This document shows, one piece after another, positions 58,131 to 64,000 of a DNA stretch of 64,000 nt. Under the pieces are notes generated by a model, which saw nothing but the letters and a program-made list of their open reading frames with translations, was not told the DNA's origin and did not search any database. The DNA comes from Panagrolaimus kolymaensis (Eukaryota > Nematoda > Chromadorea > Rhabditida > Panagrolaimidae). Where the stretch lies: the NCBI GenBank assembly GCA_028622995.1, contig JAJQJQ010000002.1:9734001-9798000 (forward strand). The letters are read 5' to 3'. The first letter of the stretch is position 1, and each line of letters opens with the position of its first letter. A program made the position numbers and the translations under genes.

Positions 58131-58205
58131 CATTTTGACCAAAAGCTGTTACTAATGTGTATACTTTTTTAGGACCAACAACGACAAATCAGAAACCAAA
58201 ATATG
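58131..58205 (+). repeat. Inverted repeat with 63851-63915
   Basis: ACCAAAAGCTGTTACTAATG and the following TGTATACTTTTTTAGGACCA recur as the reverse complement at 63851-63915. The block looks like the end of an intron (TTTTTTAG) plus the start of an exon rich in Thr and Gln (PTTTNQKPKYVSIL). The two copies flank the cassette at 58373-63546. Confidence 0.8.
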
Positions 58206-58370
58206 TTTCAATCCTGCATCAACCACAAATACCCATTCAATAACAACAAATGCCATTTCATCAAGGAAATTATGTACCAATACAGCAGCAACAACTAGGA
58301 CTAACGACAACGAATACCAATAAATCATCAAGAACAAGTGAAAGAACAAGCTATACCAATATTTGAATGT
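58173..58370 (+). pseudogene. Thr/Gln/Pro-rich exon fragment of an unknown gene
   Basis: After the TTTTTTAG acceptor the frame reads PTTTNQKPKYVSILHQPQIP, IQ, then TAA, then QQMPFHQGNYVPIQQQQLGL. The compositional match across the stop suggests a once-continuous Gln/Pro-rich exon. It ends at the left inverted terminus of the cassette. The small Cys-rich frame at 63580 may be the other end of the same gene; this is speculative. Confidence 0.4.
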
Positions 58371-58745
58371 TACACTGAAAAAAAACAGATCGTTTAGACA
58401 AAGTCTAAAAAAGTAGTCAAAAATTTGATGCTGATTGTTGCTGAATCGTATCCCATTTTGTTGTCAAAAATGCTAAAACGCTTTCTGAATTACCCCTTTT
58501 TATGGGTTAAAAATTTTTGATACTCAAAAACAAGGATATGATTGAAACTTGACCCCCTTTTCAAAAGTTTGACCACCAAATTGGAAATTTTTACACCAAA
58601 TTCCAAATTTTACACCAAATTTAAATTTTATCCCGTTTATGAAAATTCAAAATTCAACTCAAGATTTTATTCATAAACAAAACAAGAAACAAACAAAATA
58701 ACAAAACAAGGAAAAATAAAATAACCACAAATATTTGACAGGTTA

Positions 58746-59090
58746 TTAAAAGTAATGAAAAGGACCATCCATGCTGTGATTCATATCTTCAATATGAACC
58801 ATTGACAAGTTTCCAGATGTTCCAGCATATGTCATAGCAGTTGTAACACCATCAATTTCATCAAAAAGATCCTTGTACATAATTTTGAAGACTTTGTTAT
58901 ATTTTTGAGGAGAAGAAAGTGGAGTCAATTTTCTTTTGCGAGAACGACCAAAAAGGGAAGGATAATAACTTGGAGATGAAGTTGTAACATCTTCTTTTTG
59001 ACAGGTTTTGACAAGTTCGGCAGGTAATGGAACTTTCTTCGAAACATCATCCTTAACTTCCATAGCATCATCACGACCAAAGATAGTCAT
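58746..59090 (-). CDS. Unknown 114-residue protein
   Basis: The start MTIFGRDDAMEVKDDVSKKV is chosen at 59090; an upstream in-frame stretch to 59201 is hydrophobic and less likely. The protein is polar with a basic patch (GRSRKRKLTPLSSP), a possible nuclear signal, and a tail MVHIEDMNHSMDGPFHYF. No known domain is recognised. It lies inside the inverted-terminus cassette on the same strand as the next gene. Confidence 0.5.
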   Translation of the reverse strand: MTIFGRDDAMEVKDDVSKKVPLPAELVKTCQKEDVTTSSPSYYPSLFGRSRKRKLTPLSSPQKYNKVFKIMYKDLFDEIDGVTTAMTYAGTSGNLSMVHIEDMNHSMDGPFHYF

Positions 59091-59653
59091 AGCGAGCAAC
59101 AGATAGAAAAATCCAGAGAGCGAGAGAGAGAAAGCGAGTAATTGATTAAGTTTTATACTAAAAGATGAGGAGTATTTAGAAGAGTTGTTCAAACATATCA
59201 AATAGGAGAGATAACTTATAAAGTTGGTTTATAAACCGTCTAGTTTTATCAATGCACATTAATATTATTCGACAAGTAATTTATTTATAAATAAGAGACA
59301 AATTATAATAAAATCCAATGTAAAAAGATGTGAGAAGACAACATAAAAATTTCAGACTGATTAAAAAACGAAGAATGAATTTCAAAAAACATTGAAATAG
59401 GTAAATTTCGCTCTTCCACACTAAGTTTCGCGCTAAAACCATGAAAGGCGCAAATTTTGAAAAAAGTAAGCAGGGAGAAGTTTTTTTCATAATTTTACGA
59501 AACTTTTTGTTCTATTTTTTTGTTACACATTGTTACGTTTATAATAAAAATTTTATTTTACATGATCACAAAGAAAATAGCATATTACAAAGAAACACAA
59601 TAGAAAGAAATTGACAGGTATTTTGACAGGTAAAAGAAGAAGAAATTGTCAGA
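59091..59653. other. cassette spacer, no gene seen
   Basis: AT-rich DNA between two minus-strand genes of the cassette. A GAGAGCGAGAGAGAGAAAGC purine tract lies at about 59117. No other signal was recognised. Confidence 0.35.
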
Positions 59654-60157
59654 TTAAACATCGAAATAAACCCATTCTCCACTTCTTTTGTTTTGAGGAA
59701 AAGCAACTCGACGATTGACCAGACCATATTCAAAACCCCAAGCGACATTTTCATCGACAGGTAAACGAAGCAATCGAACTTCTTCGCGAATATCTTGGTA
59801 CTTGCTAGCAGGATTCGGCATTTTTTGAACACACATTTCAAAAGTTCCAGAAGTAACAAAGTTGTGGATCAAGAAGTTGAGACATTTTTTATCATTGAAA
59901 GTTCCAAAATGAGGTTCAACACGAACAGAATCAATTTCAAGATTTTCCAATTTGACAGTTCGACGAACAGCATCGAAAAGGTTGTTGATTCCACGAGCAT
60001 TTTGAAGCTTATATTCGGTTCCCCAATATTTGATGTTGGTACATTCGACAGTTTGTAAACATTCTGCAAGTCCTTGAATGATATTGCAGCGGAAGATTTC
60101 CAAGTTCAAGAAGCGGTTTGTAGCAAAACTCTTCCGATGACGCTTGCTATGAAACAT
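59654..60157 (-). CDS. Unknown 167-residue protein
   Basis: MFHSKRHRKSFATNRFLNLE begins at the first ATG after an upstream stop (start 60157). NIIQGLAECLQTVECTNIKY, NNLFDAVRRTVKLENLEIDS, and LRLPVDENVAWGFEYGLVNR follow, ending WVYFDV. The alternating Leu pattern (LEIFRC, LENLEI) is like the substrate-binding half of nematode F-box-associated proteins, but no F-box is visible and the call would be weak. It is divergent from the gene at 60272, separated by only 114 bases. Confidence 0.55.
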   Translation of the reverse strand: MFHSKRHRKSFATNRFLNLEIFRCNIIQGLAECLQTVECTNIKYWGTEYKLQNARGINNLFDAVRRTVKLENLEIDSVRVEPHFGTFNDKKCLNFLIHNFVTSGTFEMCVQKMPNPASKYQDIREEVRLLRLPVDENVAWGFEYGLVNRRVAFPQNKRSGEWVYFDV

Positions 60158-60271
60158 CAATTCTTCATGTGTGGAGTTTACAGAACGATGAAAAATGGTT
60201 AGGTTTTATTCTTATAAACATCAATATCATAAATATTTTTAGACGATTATGTCGACTCAACATTAGCTGCC
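60158..60271. promoter_or_regulatory. Short bidirectional upstream region
   Basis: Only 114 bases separate the divergent starts at 60157 and 60272. The spacer holds ATATTTTTAG, which could be a splice acceptor for the plus-strand gene. In that case GACGATTATGTCGACTCAAC would be coding and the true start lies further upstream. Confidence 0.35.
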
Positions 60272-60538
60272 ATGTACAAAAAGAATTACAAAAGAGATGA
60301 TTTCGTTGTCGTTGGTAAAAATCTTGATGTTCCTGTTCTTGGAAAAATCTTTTTGCAAACTGATGATTGTACTTGTCACTTGAATGTAATGAAAACTGAA
60401 GAATTTGACGAACTACGCCATTGTTATGTTGTATCAGATGCTAATGAAACAATGAGATTGCATCCAAAGTATTTTCTAACTGTTGAAACTATTCGAATTT
60501 ATCATACCAAATATCTTCGTCTTCCTCATTCAGTGTAA
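60272..60538 (+). CDS. Unknown 88-residue protein
   Basis: MYKKNYKRDDFVVVGKNLDV, PVLGKIFLQTDDCTCHLNVM, and a tail LTVETIRIYHTKYLRLPHSV. The beta-rich pattern suggests a compact domain of unknown type. The frame is open for nine codons upstream of the ATG to a possible acceptor at 60241, so the N-terminus may be longer. No family is recognised. Confidence 0.5.
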   Translation: MYKKNYKRDDFVVVGKNLDVPVLGKIFLQTDDCTCHLNVMKTEEFDELRHCYVVSDANETMRLHPKYFLTVETIRIYHTKYLRLPHSV

Positions 60539-60756
60539 ACGTAAGTTTAAAAAATTTTCAGGTCTCACATGGAAAACATGAAAATACGGTAGAAACACAG
60601 TATATTTGGCTGCATGTTATTTTCTTTTCATTGCCTTCAGCAGTTTTCTTTGTTTTCTCTTCTTTCAATCCTTTTTCCTTTCTTTTCCCAAATATTTTAT
60701 ATTTGGTGACAATTTTTATTTTCTAAATACATTACTTTTTTCTAGGTTATTGCTAT
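60539..60756. other. cassette spacer, no gene seen
   Basis: T-rich spacer that ends TTTTTTCTAG at 60747, shortly before the next start; a likely splice or trans-splice acceptor. Confidence 0.35.
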
Positions 60757-63095
60757 ATGGATACTCCATCTGCTACTCCTGTTAATGGTTCGCGCGCCAC
60801 TGCTGCAGTTAAATCTGTAGTAGAAATGCGCGTATTTGATGAGAAATTTGGTCAGAGGACCAAAACATGGTTTGTTCGAACCAACTATCAACTCTTGGAT
60901 GATGTTGCTCGAGATGGTTGTGGAAAGATGAAAGAGGATTATGTCATGGATGACTATATCTCTTATGAACTTGTGCTCAACAATGGCAAGCAAGAACGAA
61001 GACCTGTCGATGGATTGGACTCACTTATGACGCTTGGACGTAACTACTTGATCATTGATAAGCGACTTGAAGCCGGTAAGTGTTTGTTATCTTTATATTA
61101 CTGCCTTTAACATTTTCAAACTTAGATCTTTCATCTACCGATTCTTCCGATGAAGCAATTGCCAAACTTGTTGCTGAAGATCCTTCGAACAACTTGCCAT
61201 CTCCTTCATCTCATGCTGGAAACACATTCGCTTTCCAAAACATCAAAACTCCAAGTGCTTCACAAGTTCAAAGTTTTGTCGATGGTTCGCCTGCGGTGAT
61301 CCAAGATTTGGATGATAAAGGTACTTTTTTTCTGTGAGTGTAAAGGTATGAGAAAAACTGACAAAATTCTTGCTTTTTTCTTTGACCATGAAGCTGACAT
61401 CGTTGCCAAATATGAAAGTTACAAACCAGAAGAACCATTGCTTTTCAAAAATGTGAGTTCTTTTACACTTTTACACACTTTAAAATACTCTTATAGGTCG
61501 ATGTTTATGAATATATCAAAAAGCGTAGTTCTTCAAAGACAGCAGTTTACATTCTGCGTGAAAGTACTTATCCAACTCATGAAGAACATAGACCAACTCG
61601 AAATGAAGCTGCAAAATATGTTCTGACTGGTATTGCAACTGAAATCGTAAGCTCTTTTGATGGACTTGATGGAGAGTAAGTTAATTAGAATTTTTAGTTA
61701 TTTTACTTTCTTAACTGTTTATAGAGCTCCTCTTACACGAAAAGAAAGGGATCCAATCAATGGTATTTTCAATGCGCTGACTATGACGGATCTATTCGAC
61801 AACTTGTCAATTTCTAATGGTTGCGGCCTGGTTGATAACAGAATTAAAAGAAAGCGACGATGTTCTTCTACAAATCCACTTCGAAAGAAACCAGCTAAAA
61901 TCTGCCAAATTGACGAAAATGGGGAAGACCTTTCTACCAGAATTGACAAGGTTTCAGCTGAACTCATGAAGATGGAAATGACTGATCCAAAAATTGTCAA
62001 ACTTTACAAGATGTCTTCGTAAGTAACTTTCTGTTAACGATTAATAAGTTGATAAAATAATTTTTAGTGCTGATCGTTATGCTTGGATTAAAGGTCTTTT
62101 GAAAACCCAAGCAAGATTTGGTGGAATCGTACGTCAACTTCTTGAAAAGTTTCCACATATCAAATCAAATGTCGGACTTGTAAGTTTTTTTTATCCATTT
62201 ACATAAATAGATTTAGTTGTTTTAGATTTATGACGAATTTTTGATGGTTATGGCGAACCACCGTTTCGAAATGTCAAATATTGCTGTTTGGTTCCGAAAT
62301 TCAATCCATACAATTTACGAATATGCTGCGATAGAATGTCAAGGGATTGAAATTCCTGATTATCTTGATGATGGCAAGTTTAATGAAGTTGCATATCTAC
62401 AAATTACTGTTTCATTTTTAGAAATGAAGGAATTTTACGCTGGTCAGTTATTGGGTGAAATCATCTTACAGAAATGTTATCGTTCTAAAGTTGAATATAG
62501 TAGATTCTTGTTGGCATGTTTAGTAAGTTTAAAACAATTTTTTCCCATTTATTAAATATTTTTTAGGAAGGAAATAATCCAAAAGAAGGCCTTGATAAGA
62601 TCGACGCTTTCAATAAGAACAAATCAACTGCTATGAATGGACCTGCCATTATAGCTGTTAGAACTTATCCGAACTTGACTTATTACATCGCAGCTGACAA
62701 AATGTTAATGAGAGCAAGTTGAACTTTCTTTTTCTTTAAACTATAGTCTTTTTATAGGTTGAAAATGGAAGACTTGCGGATGCTATTCAAGCTTATATGG
62801 AACTTGTCTGGACTTTGGATCTCGAATATGATTCTAAAACTACTGGTCTTACATTTCTCTTCGAAGTTATCATGGGTTACAAGGAACATGCAACTGACTC
62901 TCGTGTAAAACTCATCCAAGATTTGAAGAAATTGACAGGCTTGTTTTATCTTTCTTTTGTTTTTTGTAAATATATTCTTTATTCGTTTCAGATAAGCTCA
63001 ATACTCCTGTTGGTTCAAATCAAAATGGTCCAGAAGATGAAATGTCAAGTCAACCTGTCGAAGATGTCGTTCAAAGTTCAAGCTATCAATGGTGA
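60757..63095 (+). CDS. Unknown multi-exon protein with beta-grasp-like N-terminus
   Basis: MDTPSATPVNGSRATAAVKS precedes TWFVRTNYQLLDDVARDGCG and GLDSLMTLGRNYLIIDKRLE, a ubiquitin-like or PB1-like pattern by eye. A Ser-rich linker (DLSSTDSSDEAIAKLVAEDP) and a basic patch (NRIKRKRRCSSTNPLRKKP) follow, then a helical C-terminal half (YAWIKGLLKTQARFGGIVRQ, YDEFLMVMANHRFEM, GRLADAIQAYMELVWTLDLE). I do not recognise the family. Two introns need GC donors (AGA|GCAAGT at 62714, ACAG|GCTTGT at 62939). The joint near 61320 is unclear: it implies a 25-base intron, or a different splice using the acceptor at about 61395 or the donor at about 61295. The protein ends SSSYQW at 63095 if the last GC donor is used. 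Confidence 0.55.
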
Positions 63096-63546
63096 TAGTA
63101 ATTACATGTCAATTTTCTTTTTTGTTGCTTTTTGTTATTTTTGCTTGTTCTTTATTTATTGTTTTTGGTTGATTTATTATTGTTTATAATAAATATGTTA
63201 CTGTTATTACCATTGTTTATATAGGTGAGAAAAAATGCGAGGTTAAGCGAGGTCCAAATAAATGAATTTAAGCGGGTACTGTATTGCCTGAGGCATGATC
63301 GAAAAAGGATACTGTAGTGCTAAAGGCTATAAATCGAGATCTGAACCATCATATTCGACCCCTTTTAAGATCATATTTGACCCTTTTTATTTTCATAATG
63401 CACACCCAATTTAGGTACATAATGTGCCCCAAATAAGTGTCATTTCCATTTGTCAATAAACTTCCATCCGTCGGCCTCTGTCATCAAAATAGGTACAATA
63501 TATGCACCTATTTTGTAGTCAATAACGACCCTCTTTTTTTTCAGTG
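63096..63546. other. right subterminal region of the cassette
   Basis: No gene. It contains GAGGTTAAGCGAGGTCC, GACCCCTTTT and GACCCTTTTT phrases and the complementary pair AATAGGTACAATATATGC/ATGCACCTATTTTGTAG, able to form a small hairpin (63488-63517). The right inverted terminus closes it. Confidence 0.4.
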
Positions 63547-63579
63547 TATCCTTAAAGAAAAGTACCACCACAACAAACA

Positions 63580-63747
63580 ATGGCTGGTGATGTAAACGAC
63601 AATACAAAAGCAGAAATATTCAATCCAAATGCTTCTAAATATCAATGCTGTTGTAGTTGCTGTTATTCTAAAAGTGCGTCTACCGATGTCATCATTATCT
63701 TCATCGTTTTAATAAGAATTACATATCTGATGGCGCCTACAACATAA
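63580..63747 (+). CDS. Small Cys-rich single-span membrane protein (55 residues)
   Basis: MAGDVNDNTKAEIFNPNASK precedes YQCCCSCCYSKS and a hydrophobic segment DVIIIFIVLIRITYLM, ending APTT. A TTTTTTTCAG acceptor lies 37 bases upstream, but that AG belongs to the cassette terminus. The cysteine cluster next to a membrane span suggests palmitoylation or metal binding. The upstream frame (VPPQQT) is Pro/Gln-rich to a stop, so the frame could be the last exon of a longer gene interrupted by the cassette. Confidence 0.45.
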   Translation: MAGDVNDNTKAEIFNPNASKYQCCCSCCYSKSASTDVIIIFIVLIRITYLMAPTT

Positions 63748-63850
63748 TGTAAAGAATATTTTTTGGTTTTTACTAATTTTTATTTTTTCACTTTCGTTTT
63801 TTGTTTGTTCTTTTTCTTGTATGTAATAAACCATTGATTGTTGTGTTTTA

Positions 63851-63915
63851 TATGTTTTGTCTGATTTGGTTGTTGTTGGTCCTAAAAAAGTATACACATT
63901 AGTAACAACTTTTGG
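63851..63915 (-). repeat. Inverted repeat with 58131-58205
   Basis: Reverse complement of the block at 58131. Read on the minus strand it is again an intron end followed by GACCAACAACAACC. An ATG at 64000 (MDQSTLNK, donor GTTAGT at about 63974) could be the first exon of the same minus-strand gene, which the window edge cuts. Confidence 0.6.
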
Positions 63916-64000
63916 TTAAAATAACCTTTTTACAAAGAAACATAAAAGCAAACAAAAAAAGCAAGTAAACTAACCTTTTGTTCAACGTCGATTGATCCAT

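Larger units (their letters stand above)
58373..63546. mobile_element. Candidate 5.2-kb cassette with TA-flanked inverted termini
   Basis: The left end reads TA-CACTGAAAAAAAACAG and the right end, reversed, TA-CACTGAAAAAAAAGAG. The first 13 bases are identical, and weaker similarity follows (TCGTT). Both ends are flanked by TA, as Tc1/mariner-type insertions are. Subterminal regions on both sides share phrases such as GACCCCYTTTT. The termini resemble the inner ends of the MITE at 10317/10705 (TA-CACTGAAACAAACAG). Inside lie four genes I do not recognise: two on the minus strand and two on the plus. No DDE transposase motif was seen. Alternatives are chance similarity of short AT-rich ends, or two independent MITE relics. 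Confidence 0.5.

Noticed and set aside
58152..58349. Minus-strand frame opposite the Gln/Pro-rich fragment
   Set aside because: It is the shadow of the plus-strand CAA/ACA-rich exon, giving Val/Leu runs. The plus-strand reading has the splice acceptor.

Overview
The window is AT-rich eukaryotic nuclear DNA. Most introns are about 45-70 bases and end in TTTTAG or TTTTCAG. The families present are BTB, F-box-like, FLYWCH-like and peritrophin (CBM14) proteins, ADP-ribosylglycohydrolases and an SRPK-like kinase. Together these point to a free-living or parasitic nematode. The F-box-like family resembles lineage-expanded families of clade IV (Panagrolaimus-like) nematodes, but that placement is inference only. 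No prokaryotic or viral genes were seen.

Layout. Positions 1-29.6 kb hold six copies of one multidomain family. Each starts with a short first exon and a HEPN-like helical domain carrying R-N-x3-H. A small helical module follows, and in the full forms then TPRs, Sel1 repeats, an OB-like segment and a C-terminal MYND finger. One copy runs off the left edge and one is a nonsense-bearing fragment. One has its MYND exon split by a 2.2-kb nested insertion, and one ends in a membrane anchor instead of MYND. One is complete, and one has exchanged everything after the second module for a disordered linker and an SH3 domain. Between them lie an ADP-ribosylglycohydrolase, a BTB gene and F-box-like genes.

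Positions 31-38.3 kb hold two secreted-protein genes: a low-complexity repeat protein built entirely of phase-1 exons, and a five-domain chitin-binding protein with a homopolymer frameshift. A decayed chitin-binding exon lies beside the latter. Positions 38.8-46 kb are a tandem array of F-box-like genes and pseudogenes, interrupted by a BTB pseudogene. Positions 46.5-58 kb hold a divergent Hsp70-like gene, a head-to-head pair of zinc-finger paralogues separated by a 135-bp minisatellite, a second ADP-ribosylglycohydrolase and the SRPK-like kinase. At 58.4-63.5 kb four unrecognised genes lie between TA-flanked inverted termini and may form a single mobile cassette.

Large-scale structure: the ADP-ribosylglycohydrolase, the F-box-like pair and the BTB gene each occur twice, once on each side of about 28-31 kb and always in mirrored orientation. 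This suggests an old, decaying inverted duplication of much of the window. The strongest leads are the HEPN-TPR-Sel1-MYND family with its interchangeable C-termini and the inverted-repeat-bounded gene cassette.
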